Below, piece by piece: positions 1-8,932 of a DNA stretch of 64,000 nt; within the stretch, counting starts at the first letter, position 1, and each line of letters starts with the position of its first letter. Both the position numbers and the translations under genes were made by a program. Source of the DNA: Paludisphaera soli (GTDB lineage Bacteria > Planctomycetota > Planctomycetia > Isosphaerales > Isosphaeraceae); NCBI RefSeq assembly GCF_011064595.1, contig NZ_JAALJI010000002.1:539028-603027 (forward strand). Direction: 5' to 3'. Under the pieces are notes generated by a model that was given only the letters and a program-made list of their open reading frames with translations, was not told the DNA's origin and did not search any database.

Positions 1-26
1 GTTTCAGGTTCCGCCGATCCGAGTCC

Positions 27-689
27 TCAGCCCCCCGGACCGGCCTCGGCCAGCCGCCGATCCAGCATCTCCGGAAACCTCGCGTACCACCGCCGATTGA
101 GCGGCGACGGGTGCGGCAGCGGCCGGATCAGGACGAGCTTTTCCGCCCCTCCCGAGACCGGCAGCCGGCACTCGTAGGCCTCGTCGAACCGCGCGTCGGT
201 CGCCGCCGACGCCGGGAAAGCCCCCCCTTCCGCGTAGGGTTCGAACCAACGGAAGGCCTCGGTCCCCAGCGTCAGGACCTGCGAGCCCGACCAGAACCGC
301 GCCAGCAGCTCGGCGACGAACGGACGGAACCGGGCGCGCACGGACTCGGCGTAGGCCTTGTTTCCCGGCGGCTTGAAAGGGACCGTGTTGGTCAGGAGGG
401 CGAACCGCAGGGCCTGCTCCAGCTCGCTGGCGTCGTGAGCCCGGACGATCCCGGCCCGGACGAGCTTCCCCCCCGCCCCGATCAGGGGCTGGCCGGCGGC
501 CACCTCGTCGCGGCCCAGGTCGCGCGCCAGCACCGCGACCGGGGCGTCGAGGGCCCCGGCGTACAGGATCGGCCGCAGCGGATCCTTGCCCGCCTTCTGG
601 TAGACCGGCTCGTCGACCGGGAAGGCTTCGCGACGGGCCTCGGCCCCGGCCGCCTCGATCAGGCCTTCGATAGTCCCGGCTTTCGCCAC
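27..689 (-). CDS. Uracil-DNA glycosylase superfamily protein
   Basis: Predicted 220-residue cytoplasmic DNA-repair enzyme of the uracil-DNA glycosylase fold, which removes uracil or related bases from DNA. Seen: a motif of the type LLTNTVPFKPPGNKAY near residue 97, a GSQVLTLGTEAF strand near 135, and the C-terminal HPSPLN motif (about residues 193-198) typical of the superfamily's nucleotide-flipping loop. The start is GTG at 687-689, preceded on the minus strand by a good AAGGAG ribosome-binding site. It lies downstream of, and in the same direction as, the small membrane protein and gluconokinase genes, but nothing ties it functionally to them. I cannot assign it to a specific UDG family (4, 5 or other) by eye, and no iron-sulfur cysteine cluster is evident. 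Confidence 0.8.
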   Translation of the reverse strand: MAKAGTIEGLIEAAGAEARREAFPVDEPVYQKAGKDPLRPILYAGALDAPVAVLARDLGRDEVAAGQPLIGAGGKLVRAGIVRAHDASELEQALRFALLTNTVPFKPPGNKAYAESVRARFRPFVAELLARFWSGSQVLTLGTEAFRWFEPYAEGGAFPASAATDARFDEAYECRLPVSGGAEKLVLIRPLPHPSPLNRRWYARFPEMLDRRLAEAGPGG

Positions 690-722
690 GGCCCCGCTCC
701 TTCCCGAACCACGGACGGACCC

Positions 723-1070
723 TCAGGTCCCGAAGACAAGGGCCGCCATCAGGAGCATGGCGACCGCCTCGTCATAGTTTATCGCGCGGACCGGGAAAAG
801 CGACGCGACGAGTCTCCCCCAGAACTCCCGGAGGAAGGCCGCCGAGATCAGGACGACCGCCAGGAACCGCGCCGCGTCCAGCAGGGCGGACAGCGCGATT
901 CCCGCGAACGCCGCCTCCCGGGCGACCGACGCCGTCAGAAGGAATCGGCCGAGGCCCATCAAGGCCAGGAAGGCGAACAGGGCGACGTTGAACCGGGCCG
1001 TGAGCCCGCGATGGTAGACGACCGGGGGCTTGGAGGCGGGCTCGAAATCGAGGTCAATGGCGCGGCTCAT
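723..1070 (-). CDS. Small membrane protein of unknown function
   Basis: 115-residue protein, not recognised. A soluble N-terminus of about 27 residues is followed by hydrophobic stretches at roughly residues 28-46, 55-79 and 100-114, so three membrane segments are likely. The start chosen is the ATG at 1068-1070 because a GGAGGAG ribosome-binding site sits just upstream on the minus strand; the reading frame stays open further upstream but without a comparable site and with low-complexity sequence. It follows gluconokinase by about 115 bp in the same direction. Function is unknown. Confidence 0.65.
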   Translation of the reverse strand: MSRAIDLDFEPASKPPVVYHRGLTARFNVALFAFLALMGLGRFLLTASVAREAAFAGIALSALLDAARFLAVVLISAAFLREFWGRLVASLFPVRAINYDEAVAMLLMAALVFGT

Positions 1071-1186
1071 GGCGAAGCTCCTCCGGGATCGCGGCACGGG
1101 GCCGCCGGCCGGCGATGCGCCGCGCCGGGGCGACCCGGGGTATTCGTCCTGCAGGCGATGGTATTGAAGGACAGGAGGTCGCCGCC

Positions 1187-1675
1187 TCAAAGCCCCAGCC
1201 CCTCGCGGGCCTTCGCCACGACCTCGTCGGGCGTGGGCGAGACGTCCACGCGGAGGGCGTCCTCAGGAGGTTCGAGGGCCGCGTACTGGCTGTGGAGGAG
1301 GCTGGGGTTCATGAAGTGGCCGCGACGCTTCGCCAGGCGGGCGGCGATCAGCGGCTCCGGGCCGGTCAGGAAGACGTACTGCAGGGCCTCGGGGTCGATC
1401 GCCTCCAGGTATTGCTGATACGCGTGCTTCAGGGCCGAGCAGGCCAGGACGACGTCCTCGCCTGCGTCGCGCGCATTTTCCAAACGGCGGCGGATGGCCT
1501 CCAGCCAGGGGCGGCGGTCGGCGTCGTCCAGGGGGATCCCGGCGTGCATCTTGGCGACGTTCGCCTCCGGGTGCAGGTCGTCGGCGTCGACGAACGTCCA
1601 GCCGAGCGACCGGGCCAGCAGCCGGCCGATCGTCGTCTTCCCCGAGCCCGAGACCCCCATCACGACCACGATCAT
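1187..1675 (-). CDS. gntK: Gluconokinase
   Basis: 162-residue kinase that phosphorylates D-gluconate to 6-phosphogluconate with ATP, feeding the pentose-phosphate or Entner-Doudoroff route in the cytoplasm. The P-loop GVSGSGKT is at residues 7-14, the length matches the GntK family, and the family signature around GHFMNPSLLHSQYAALEPP is intact near residue 120. It lies 24 bp downstream of a 2-hydroxyacid dehydrogenase in the same direction, and a gluconate 5-dehydrogenase-like SDR diverges from that gene, so the three form a sugar-acid utilisation block. Family membership is clear; substrate specificity is inferred from family and context. Confidence 0.9.
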   Translation of the reverse strand: MIVVVMGVSGSGKTTIGRLLARSLGWTFVDADDLHPEANVAKMHAGIPLDDADRRPWLEAIRRRLENARDAGEDVVLACSALKHAYQQYLEAIDPEALQYVFLTGPEPLIAARLAKRRGHFMNPSLLHSQYAALEPPEDALRVDVSPTPDEVVAKAREGLGL

Positions 1676-1699
1676 GCGACATCCTCGATGTTGTTGCGA

Positions 1700-2644
1700 T
1701 CAGCCCAGGTCGACGCCCGTCGGCATCAGGCGGCCGGCGAAGTGGGCCTCCAGGTTGCGGACGACCAGGTCGGCCATCGCCTCGCGGGCGTCGACCGTCG
1801 CACTCCCCTGATGAGGCTGGAGCACGACGTTCGGCAGATTCCGAAGGGCCTCCGGGACGCGCGGCTCGTCCTCGAAGACGTCCAGGCCGGCCGCCGCCAA
1901 TCGGCCTTCGCGGAGGGCCTCGACCAAGGCGGCCTGGTCGACGACCGAGCCCCGCGCGACGTTCACGAGGATGCCGTCGGGCCCCAGGGCGTCGATCACG
2001 TCGCGGTCGACGAGCTTCCGGCTCCCCGCGCCGCCGGCGGCGGTGACGATCAGGAAGTCGACGGCCCGGGCGAGCGAGACCGGGTCCGCGTGGTAGTCAT
2101 AGGCGGACTCGATCGGCCGGCGGTTGTGGTAGGCGACCTGGACCTTGAGGGCCTCCAGCCGACGCGCCACGGCGCGGCCGATCCGGCCCAGGCCGAGGAT
2201 CCCCGCCCGCTTGCCGTGGACCCGTCGCGAAAGCGGCCGGTTCCCTTCGCGCTCCCACGCCCCCGACCGGACGTGGGCGTCGCCGAGGACCGCCTCGCGG
2301 GCTGCGGCCAGGAGCAGCAAAAGCGCCATGTCGGCCACGTCCTCGGTCAGCACGTCCGGGGTGTTGGCGACGACGATCCCGCGCCTCCGGGCGTGGTCCA
2401 GGTCCACGGCGTCGACGCCGACCCCGTTGACGGCCACGATCTCCAGGTTCGGCATGGCGTCCATCAGACCGGCCGACGCGCCGGCGCCGCCGTCGGTGGC
2501 GACCCCTCGGATCCTCGGGCCGATCTCCCGCAAGAACGTCGCGGGGTCCTCCGCCTCCCAGAGTTTGTGAACCGTGAACGACCGCGTCAGGGCCCCGGCC
2601 AGGTCGGTCGCGGCGGGCCTCGTCATCAGGACATCCGGCTTCAT
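1700..2644 (-). CDS. D-isomer-specific 2-hydroxyacid dehydrogenase (hydroxypyruvate/glyoxylate/2-ketogluconate reductase-like)
   Basis: 314-residue NAD(P)-dependent oxidoreductase reducing a 2-keto acid to the D-2-hydroxy acid. The Rossmann motif GLGRIG is at residues 151-156, and the catalytic triad of the family is visible as Arg231 (VNVARGSVVD), Glu260 (DVFEDEP) and His278 (LQPHQGS). Family length is about 310-330 residues, so it is complete. Its place upstream of gluconokinase and divergent from a gluconate 5-dehydrogenase-like gene suggests a role in 2-ketogluconate or glyoxylate reduction, but this is inference; the precise substrate cannot be read from the sequence. Confidence 0.85.
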   Translation of the reverse strand: MKPDVLMTRPAATDLAGALTRSFTVHKLWEAEDPATFLREIGPRIRGVATDGGAGASAGLMDAMPNLEIVAVNGVGVDAVDLDHARRRGIVVANTPDVLTEDVADMALLLLLAAAREAVLGDAHVRSGAWEREGNRPLSRRVHGKRAGILGLGRIGRAVARRLEALKVQVAYHNRRPIESAYDYHADPVSLARAVDFLIVTAAGGAGSRKLVDRDVIDALGPDGILVNVARGSVVDQAALVEALREGRLAAAGLDVFEDEPRVPEALRNLPNVVLQPHQGSATVDAREAMADLVVRNLEAHFAGRLMPTGVDLG

Positions 2645-2736
2645 GCTCGGCCCCCCCCTTCGCGCCCCCCGCGCCCGGCGGGCGGCGTCTTGAGCGAAGG
2701 GCCATCCTGGGGGATCTTAGGATCGTCGTAAAGGCC

Positions 2737-2754
2737 GTGCGGGCGAACCCGCAC
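2737..2754 (+). promoter_or_regulatory. Hairpin in the divergent region, leader of the SDR gene
   Basis: A perfect 7-bp stem GTGCGGG/CCCGCAC with a CGAA tetraloop lies 26 bp before the ATG of the SDR gene at 2780, in the 135-bp gap between the divergent 2-hydroxyacid dehydrogenase and SDR genes. It could be a 5' leader structure or an operator for a regulator of the sugar-acid genes. No cognate regulator is encoded nearby. Confidence 0.35.
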
Positions 2755-2779
2755 CGGAATACACCGGGAGTGGTGACGC

Positions 2780-3544
2780 ATGGGCGAGCGGCTGTTCGAC
2801 CTGTCGGGGCGGCGGATCCTGATCACGGGCTCCAACGGCGGCCTGGGCCTGGGGATGGCTCGCGGGCTGGCCGGGCTGGGGGCGACGGTGATCCTCAACG
2901 GCCGCGACGAGGCCAAGCTGCGCGCGGCGGCCGACCTCCTGCGGGGGGACGGGCTGGCCGTGGAGGAGGCCCGGTTCGACGTGACCGACGAGGCCGGCGT
3001 GGTCGCCGCGATCGACCGGCTGGAGGCCGAAGGTCCGATCGACGTCCTCATCAACAACGCCGGCGTCCAGCGCCGGTATCGGCTGGACGAGATCCCCACC
3101 GAGGCCTGGGACGAGGTCCTGCGGACGAACCTGACCAGCGCGATGCTGGCGTCGCGGCAGGCCTCGAGGGGGATGATCGCCCGGGGGAGGGGGAAGATCA
3201 TCCACATCGGCTCAGTGATGAGCGACCTGGCCCGGACCTCCACGGGCGCCTACGCGGCGGCCAAGGGGGGCCTCAAGATGCTGACCAAGGCCATGTGCGC
3301 GGACTGGGCGCCGCTGGGGCTCCAGGTCAACGCCATCGGCCCCGGCTACTTCGCCTCCGACATGACCCGGGCCCTGATGGAGGATCCGGAGTTCAACGCC
3401 TGGGTCGTCGCCCGAACCCCCGCTCGCCGCTGGGGGCGTCCCGAGGATCTCGTCGGCGCGGCGGCGTTCCTCAGCTCGTCCGCATCGGACTTCGTCAACG
3501 GCCAGATGCTCTTCGTGGACGGCGGCCTGACGGCCGTGATCTGA
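2780..3544 (+). CDS. idnO: SDR oxidoreductase, gluconate 5-dehydrogenase-like
   Basis: 254-residue short-chain dehydrogenase/reductase. The cofactor motif TGSNGGLG spans residues 16-23, NNAG is at 92-95, and the catalytic Ser145, Tyr158 and Lys162 (YAAAK) are present. The NNAGVQRR sequence after the NNAG motif is typical of gluconate 5-dehydrogenases (IdnO), which interconvert D-gluconate and 5-ketogluconate. The ATG at 2780 has GGGAG upstream. The gene is divergent from the 2-hydroxyacid dehydrogenase/gluconokinase pair, supporting a role in gluconate or idonate metabolism. The SDR assignment is certain; substrate is inferred. Confidence 0.8.
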   Translation: MGERLFDLSGRRILITGSNGGLGLGMARGLAGLGATVILNGRDEAKLRAAADLLRGDGLAVEEARFDVTDEAGVVAAIDRLEAEGPIDVLINNAGVQRRYRLDEIPTEAWDEVLRTNLTSAMLASRQASRGMIARGRGKIIHIGSVMSDLARTSTGAYAAAKGGLKMLTKAMCADWAPLGLQVNAIGPGYFASDMTRALMEDPEFNAWVVARTPARRWGRPEDLVGAAAFLSSSASDFVNGQMLFVDGGLTAVI

Positions 3545-3586
3545 CGGGGGCGTCCGGGACGACGGACATGGCCCCAAAAGATCGGC

Positions 3587-3625
3587 CTCGGCCCCGGAGA
3601 TGCATGTCTTCCGCCCCGGGCCGAG
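3587..3625 (+). terminator. Possible stem-loop after the SDR gene
   Basis: An 8-bp perfect stem CTCGGCCC/GGGCCGAG (3587-3594 with 3618-3625) with a 23-nt loop lies about 40 bp after the SDR stop. There is no T-tract, so its role as a terminator is uncertain. Confidence 0.3.
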
Positions 3626-3717
3626 TCGGTTCATGATGGAGGGAGTGATCCCGCCAAGGGCCGCCGTCGCGAGCGTCGTTCGGGCCGATCACGAAGGGAA
3701 CTCGGAGGAATCGAGGC

Positions 3718-6489
3718 GTGCCCGAAGGACAGAACGAGGTCGACCTCACGAATTGCGACCGGGAGCCCATCCGCATCCCGGGGGCGGTCCAGCCGCACGG
3801 CGCGCTGATCGCGGTCTGCTCTTCCCGGCTGTGCGTGACGCACGCCAGCGCCAACCTGGCGCGGTTCTACGGGATCGGGGCGGAGGAGGCGCTGGGGAGG
3901 CCGCTCTCGGACCTCTTCGAGCCGTCGGACTTCGCCAAGCTGGAGGAGACGATCTCGCGGCTGGCCGACGAGGACGTGCCGGGATACCTCTTCACGCTCC
4001 GCCCGAGGCTGGCCGGCGAGGCCTTCGACGCCATCGTCCACCGCGCCGGCGGCTGCCTGATCCTGGAGGTCGAGCCGGCCGTCCGTGCGGACGGCCGGGG
4101 GGTGATGGACCTCTACCGGGCGACCCAGAACTCCTTCATGGCCCTCGCCAGGGCCGGGTCGCTGGCGGAGATGTACCAGGTCTGCGCCCGGCGGGTCCGC
4201 GAGCTGTCCGGCTTCGACCGCGTGATGGTCTATCGATTCGACGACGAGTGGAACGGCGTCGTCGTGGCCGAGGAGAGGCGGGGGGACCTGGAGTCGTTCG
4301 TCGGCCACCACTACCCGGCCTCGGACATCCCGAGCCAGGCCCGCGAGCTGTACGCCCGGAACTGGCTCCGGTTCATCGCCGACCGGGACTACGCCCCCGT
4401 GCCGATCCTCCCCCCCTCCGGGCCCGGCTCGCCGGAGCCGCTGGACCTGGGCCACGCGGTGCTGAGGAGCGTCTCGCCGATCCACGTCGAATACCTGAGG
4501 AACATGGGAGTCGGCGCCTCGATGTCGATCTCGCTCCTGAAGGAGGGGCGGCTCTGGGGTCTGGTCGCCTGCCATCACTATTCGCCCCGCTACGTCCCGT
4601 ACGACGTGCGCACGGCCTGCGAGATCCTGGGCCAGGTCATGTCGATGCAGTTCGTCTCGCGGGAGGCGGAGGAGGAGAAGGGCTACGGCGAGCGGATGCG
4701 GGCCGTCCGGCGGTCGCTGGCCGATCGGGCCTCGCGCGCCCAGGACGTGGGGCTGGCCCTGACGGAGATGGACCCGACGCTGCTCGACTTCATCGAGGCG
4801 GGGGGGGCGGCCGTGGTCCTCGGGGGGAGCGTGAGCCGGGTGGGGCTGACGCCCGCCTCGGAGGACGTCCTGCACATCCGAGACCGGCTGGGGGCGACGG
4901 TGGCGGACGACGTCTTCGCCACCGACCGCCTCGGGCCGACGATGGGACTCGACGCCCAGGGGGCGGTGGCCGCCGGGCTCCTGGCCGTGCGGCTGGCGAA
5001 GGACGACTGGGTCATGTGGTTCCGCCCCGAGCAGGTCCGGGAGGTGGACTGGGCCGGCGACCCGAGGAAGAGCGTGACCAAGGGGGAGGGGGAGGCCCGC
5101 CTCAGCCCCCGCGGCTCGTTCGCCCTCTGGAAGGAGGTGGTCCGGGGCCGCGGCCGGCCCTGGGCCGCGAACGAGGCCGCCGCCGCGGCCGACCTGAGGC
5201 GGGATTTGGTCGACGTCCTGCTCTCGCGGGCGAGCCTCCACTCGCGGGAGAACCAGGAGCTGCGCCGGGGCGACGTGGAGAAGGAGGCGACGATCGCGAG
5301 CGAGCGGGCGGCGCGCTCGGCCGCCGAGCGGATGAGCCGCCTGAAGGACGAGTTCGTGGCCACCCTCTCCCACGAGCTGCGGACGCCGCTGAACGCCATC
5401 GTCGGCTGGACCCAGATCCTCCGTCGCACCAAGGACGCCGAAACCGTCGGCAAGGCCGGCGAGGTCATCGAGCGGAACGCCCGGGCCCAGGTCAACATGA
5501 TCGAGGACCTGCTGGACGTCTCCCGGATCGCCTCCGGCAAGCTGCGCCTCGACGTCCAGCCCCTGGACCTGGGGGGGGTCCTGGCCGCCGCCGTGGACAC
5601 GATCGCCCCGGCGGCCGAGGCGAAGGGGGTCCGGATCGACCGCCTGTTCGACTCGCTCGCCGACGTCGCCGTCTCCGGAGACGCGGTCCGCCTCCAGCAG
5701 GTCTTCTGGAACCTCCTCTCCAACGCCGTGAAGTTCACCCCGCGCGACGGCCGGATCCAGGTCCTGCTGGAGCGGGTGAATTCGCACGTCGAGGTGAGCG
5801 TCTCGGACTCGGGCCAGGGGATCGAGCCCGAGTTCCTCCCCCACCTCTTCGACCGCTTCCGCCAGGAGGACGCCTCGTCCAACCGCCGCCACGGCGGCCT
5901 CGGCCTGGGGCTCTCGATCGTCCGCCACGTCGTCGAGCTGCACGGCGGGACCGTCTACGCGCGGAGCGAGGGGGCCGGCAAGGGCTCGGTGTTCGTCGTC
6001 TCGCTCCCCGTCCGGGCGGTGTCCCGGGCCTCGCGGCCCGGCGCCGTGCACCCCACCCGGTCGGACGGCTCCGGCCCCGACCCCGAGCCCGGGGACATGC
6101 TCGACCTCTCGGGGGTCCGGCTGCTCATCCTCGACGACGAGGAGGACGCCCGCGGCATGATGCGCCGCGTCTTCGAAGACTGCCGGGCGGAGGTCGAGAC
6201 CGCCGGCTCGGCCGAGGAGGCCATCGAGGCCTACCGGCTCGGCGAGTTCGACGTGGTCGTGAGCGACATCGGCATGCCCGGCGTCGACGGCTTCGAGTTC
6301 ATGAAGCGCCTCCGCAAGCTGGAGGTCGACTCCGGCCGCCCCCGCACCCCGGCCGTCGCCCTGACCGCCTACGCCCGCCCCGAGGATCGCCGCCGCGTCC
6401 TCCTCTCCGGCTACCAGATCCACGTCGCCAAGCCCGTCGAGCCCGCCGAGATCGTCGCCGTCGCGGCCAACCTGGCGGGGAGGATCTAG
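3718..6489 (+). CDS. bphP: Bacteriophytochrome hybrid histidine kinase with C-terminal receiver
   Basis: 923-residue red/far-red photoreceptor kinase with domains PAS-GAF-PHY-HisKA-HATPase-REC. The biliverdin-binding cysteine of bacteriophytochromes is Cys13 (LTNCDREPI). The GAF domain carries the PASDIP motif with Asp203 and the conserved chromophore His256 (SPIHVEYL). The PHY tongue motif PRGSF is at 464-468. The H-box SHELRTP has phosphoacceptor His552, followed by N, G1 (DSGQGIEPE) and G2 (GGLGLGL) boxes. The receiver has Asp806/Asp807, phosphoacceptor Asp850 and Lys905. The start is GTG at 3718 with CGGAGGA upstream, giving the usual short N-terminal extension before the cysteine. It is expected to sense light and transfer phosphate to its own receiver. 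No heme oxygenase gene for biliverdin and no separate output regulator is adjacent. Confidence 0.93.
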   Translation: MPEGQNEVDLTNCDREPIRIPGAVQPHGALIAVCSSRLCVTHASANLARFYGIGAEEALGRPLSDLFEPSDFAKLEETISRLADEDVPGYLFTLRPRLAGEAFDAIVHRAGGCLILEVEPAVRADGRGVMDLYRATQNSFMALARAGSLAEMYQVCARRVRELSGFDRVMVYRFDDEWNGVVVAEERRGDLESFVGHHYPASDIPSQARELYARNWLRFIADRDYAPVPILPPSGPGSPEPLDLGHAVLRSVSPIHVEYLRNMGVGASMSISLLKEGRLWGLVACHHYSPRYVPYDVRTACEILGQVMSMQFVSREAEEEKGYGERMRAVRRSLADRASRAQDVGLALTEMDPTLLDFIEAGGAAVVLGGSVSRVGLTPASEDVLHIRDRLGATVADDVFATDRLGPTMGLDAQGAVAAGLLAVRLAKDDWVMWFRPEQVREVDWAGDPRKSVTKGEGEARLSPRGSFALWKEVVRGRGRPWAANEAAAAADLRRDLVDVLLSRASLHSRENQELRRGDVEKEATIASERAARSAAERMSRLKDEFVATLSHELRTPLNAIVGWTQILRRTKDAETVGKAGEVIERNARAQVNMIEDLLDVSRIASGKLRLDVQPLDLGGVLAAAVDTIAPAAEAKGVRIDRLFDSLADVAVSGDAVRLQQVFWNLLSNAVKFTPRDGRIQVLLERVNSHVEVSVSDSGQGIEPEFLPHLFDRFRQEDASSNRRHGGLGLGLSIVRHVVELHGGTVYARSEGAGKGSVFVVSLPVRAVSRASRPGAVHPTRSDGSGPDPEPGDMLDLSGVRLLILDDEEDARGMMRRVFEDCRAEVETAGSAEEAIEAYRLGEFDVVVSDIGMPGVDGFEFMKRLRKLEVDSGRPRTPAVALTAYARPEDRRRVLLSGYQIHVAKPVEPAEIVAVAANLAGRI

Positions 6490-6672
6490 AGGAGGCCGCC
6501 GCGTCCCGAATGGGCGCGGGGCCCGGCCCCTCGAACCCGCATCGCGGCCCGGCCGTCCGTATGTCCGGCCCGGCGGGGGTTGTGCTAGAATGCCTTGCTT
6601 GGGTTTTGGGCATCCCGCAGGCGGCGTCTCCACTCCCCGCCACACCTCTGGGAACGAAGCGAACGGACGGCG

Positions 6673-8274
6673 ATGACGCGAATTGCGATCTACGACACGA
6701 CCTTGCGCGACGGCAGCCAGGGCGAGGGGGTGAACTTCTCGCTCCAGGACAAGCTGCTGATCACGGCCAAGCTGGACGAACTGGGGGTCGACTACGTCGA
6801 GGGGGGGTATCCCCTCTCCAACCCCAAGGACGCCGCGTACTTCCGCGCCGTGCGCGACCTGCCGCTGGAGCACGCCCGGGTGGCGGCCTTCGGGATGACC
6901 CGCCGGCGCGACATCGCGGCCGAGGACGACACGGGGATGAAGGCCCTGGTCGCCGCCGGGACGCCGGTCGTCACGGTCGTCGGCAAGACGTGGGACCTGC
7001 ACGCCCGCGAGGTCCTGGGCGTGTCGCTGGAGGAGAACCTCCGGATGATCGGCGACTCGGTCGCGTTCCTCGTCGCCAACGTCTCCGAGGTCGTCTACGA
7101 CGCCGAGCACTTCTTCGACGGCTACCGCCGCAACCCCGACTACGCGCTGGAGACGATCCGCAAGGCGGCCGACGCCGGCGCGGCCTGGATCGCCCTGTGC
7201 GACACCAACGGCGGCTCGCTGCCCGAGGAGGTCGCCGAGGCCGTGGCGGCCGTCGCGAGAGAAGTCAGCGTCCCGCTGGGGATCCACACCCATAACGACG
7301 GCGAGCTGGCCGTCGCCAACGCGCTGGCCGCCGTCCGCCTGGGGGCGAGGCAGGTGCAGGGGACGATCAACGGCCTGGGCGAGCGCTGCGGCAACGCCGA
7401 CCTGTGCAGCGTGATCGCCAACCTGTCGCTGAAGTACCCGGAGTTCTCGGCCCTCGCCCCGGGGAAGCTCGCCCGGCTGACGGAGGTCTCGCGGTACGTC
7501 TACGAGACGGCCAACATGAACTTCCGGCCCGGCCAGGCGTTCGTGGGCTCCAGCGCGTTCGCCCACAAGGGGGGGATGCACGTCCACGGCGTCCGCAAGA
7601 TCGCTTCGAGCTACGAGCACGTCGACCCGACGACCGTGGGCAACGAGCGCCGGATCCTCGTGAGCGAGCTGTCCGGCAAGTCGAACATCGCCGAGAAGCT
7701 CGCCGAGCACGACCTGGACCAGGACCAGGAGCTGCTCTCCCGGGTGCTCGACCGGGTGCAGGACCTGGAAAACGAGGGCTACCAGTTCGAGGCGGCCGAG
7801 GCGTCGTTCGTCCTGCTGGTGGAGAAGCTGGCCGGGCGGCACCGCGAGGCCTTCCAGAGCCGGGGCTTCCGCGTCAGCGTGGCGGGCGTCGGCGACGGCG
7901 CGTCGCTCACCGAGGCGACCGCCAAGCTGCAGGTCGGCGAGGCCCTGGAGCACACCGTCGGCGAGGGGGACGGCCCGGTCGACGCGCTGGACAACGCCCT
8001 GCGGAAGGCCCTGGAGCACCACTTCCCGGGCCTGCGGTCGATGCACTTGGTCGACTACAAGGTCCGGGTCATCAACGCCCGCGCCGGCACCGCCGCGCGG
8101 GTCCGCGTGGTCATCGAAAGCTCGGACGAGGACGCCGTCTGGGGCACCATCGGCGTCTCCGAGAACGTCATCGAGGCGAGTTGGCTGGCCCTCCTGGATG
8201 CCTTCGAGTACAAGCTCTCCAAGGACGCCCGCCAGCCCCGCCCCGCCCGGCCCGAGCCGGCCGCGGCCCGCTGA
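6673..8274 (+). CDS. cimA: (R)-citramalate synthase
   Basis: 533-residue enzyme condensing pyruvate and acetyl-CoA to (R)-citramalate, the entry to threonine-independent isoleucine synthesis. The N-terminal HMGL-like TIM barrel begins with the signature IYDTTLRDGSQGEGV; GIHTHNDGELAVAN (about residues 201-214) and the Cys/Asn-rich segment GLGERCGNADL follow. The C-terminal third is the LeuA allosteric regulatory domain, in which isoleucine feedback is known for the family. I chose ATG 6673 because homology begins there; the open frame continues upstream but is not protein-like. The long-subfamily features (GGYPLSNPKD) separate it from 2-isopropylmalate and homocitrate synthases. A Uma2 gene follows after 15 bp. 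Confidence 0.9.
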   Translation: MTRIAIYDTTLRDGSQGEGVNFSLQDKLLITAKLDELGVDYVEGGYPLSNPKDAAYFRAVRDLPLEHARVAAFGMTRRRDIAAEDDTGMKALVAAGTPVVTVVGKTWDLHAREVLGVSLEENLRMIGDSVAFLVANVSEVVYDAEHFFDGYRRNPDYALETIRKAADAGAAWIALCDTNGGSLPEEVAEAVAAVAREVSVPLGIHTHNDGELAVANALAAVRLGARQVQGTINGLGERCGNADLCSVIANLSLKYPEFSALAPGKLARLTEVSRYVYETANMNFRPGQAFVGSSAFAHKGGMHVHGVRKIASSYEHVDPTTVGNERRILVSELSGKSNIAEKLAEHDLDQDQELLSRVLDRVQDLENEGYQFEAAEASFVLLVEKLAGRHREAFQSRGFRVSVAGVGDGASLTEATAKLQVGEALEHTVGEGDGPVDALDNALRKALEHHFPGLRSMHLVDYKVRVINARAGTAARVRVVIESSDEDAVWGTIGVSENVIEASWLALLDAFEYKLSKDARQPRPARPEPAAAR

Positions 8275-8289
8275 CCGAGGGAGACCTCC

Positions 8290-8922
8290 ATGGCGACCGA
8301 CATCCAGGCCGAAGCCAAGACCCTCGACGCGGACCGCCGCCCGTATCGGTTCACGGCCGACCAACTGTGGCGGATGCTCAAGGCTGGGATCATCCCCGAC
8401 GAGGTGGACGTCGAGCTGCTGCGAGGGCGGATCTATCGCATGACCAAACGCGAGCCGCATTGCTTCGCCGTGGGCGAACTCGCCGACCGGCTCCGCGGCA
8501 TGCTCCCCGACGGCTTCCACGTCCGCGAGGAGAAGCCATTGAGTCATGATCAGCGGTCGATCCCCGAGCCCGACGTGGCCGTCGTCCGGGGCGCCCGCGC
8601 CGATTATCGGCTCGAGCCGCCGTCCACCGCCCGGGCGGCCTTGCTCGTCGAGGTCTGCGCCAGCACCCGCACGGGCGACTACCGCGACAAGGTCCGCCTG
8701 TACGCCTCGGCCGGCGTGCCGACTTACTGGGTCGTCGACGTCGACGGCCGCAAGCTCGACGTCTACTCCGAGCCGCAGGGCTCGGGACGCGACGCCTCCT
8801 ACGCCAGGCACGCCGCCTTCCCCGAAGGCGAGGCCGCCCCGGTGATCCTGGACGGCCGCGAGGTCGGCCGGGTCGCCGCCAGGGACCTGCTCCCCCCGCT
8901 TGAACAACCCTCCAAATCTTGA
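8290..8922 (+). CDS. Uma2-family (DUF820) putative restriction-endonuclease-fold protein
   Basis: 210-residue member of the Uma2 family, abundant in cyanobacteria and planctomycetes. Seen: an N-terminal FTADQLWRMLKAGIIPDEVDVELLRGRIYRM segment (about 22-53), then EPDVAVVRG (about 95-103), LLVEVCASTR (about 118-127) and the YWVVDVDGRKLDVY strand pair. The family has a PD-(D/E)XK nuclease-like fold, with Asp of EPD and Glu of VEV as likely metal ligands; no biochemical function is established. GGGAG is well placed before ATG 8290. It sits between citramalate synthase and valS, overlapping valS if that gene uses its upstream TTG, but no functional link is known. Confidence 0.85.
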   Translation: MATDIQAEAKTLDADRRPYRFTADQLWRMLKAGIIPDEVDVELLRGRIYRMTKREPHCFAVGELADRLRGMLPDGFHVREEKPLSHDQRSIPEPDVAVVRGARADYRLEPPSTARAALLVEVCASTRTGDYRDKVRLYASAGVPTYWVVDVDGRKLDVYSEPQGSGRDASYARHAAFPEGEAAPVILDGREVGRVAARDLLPPLEQPSKS

Positions 8923-8932
8923 CAGCGACGGC

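Noticed and set aside
3600..7295. A 1231-codon open frame on the plus strand
   Set aside because: It overlaps the phytochrome and cimA genes in another frame, and the translation is almost entirely Arg, Gly, Pro and Ala.
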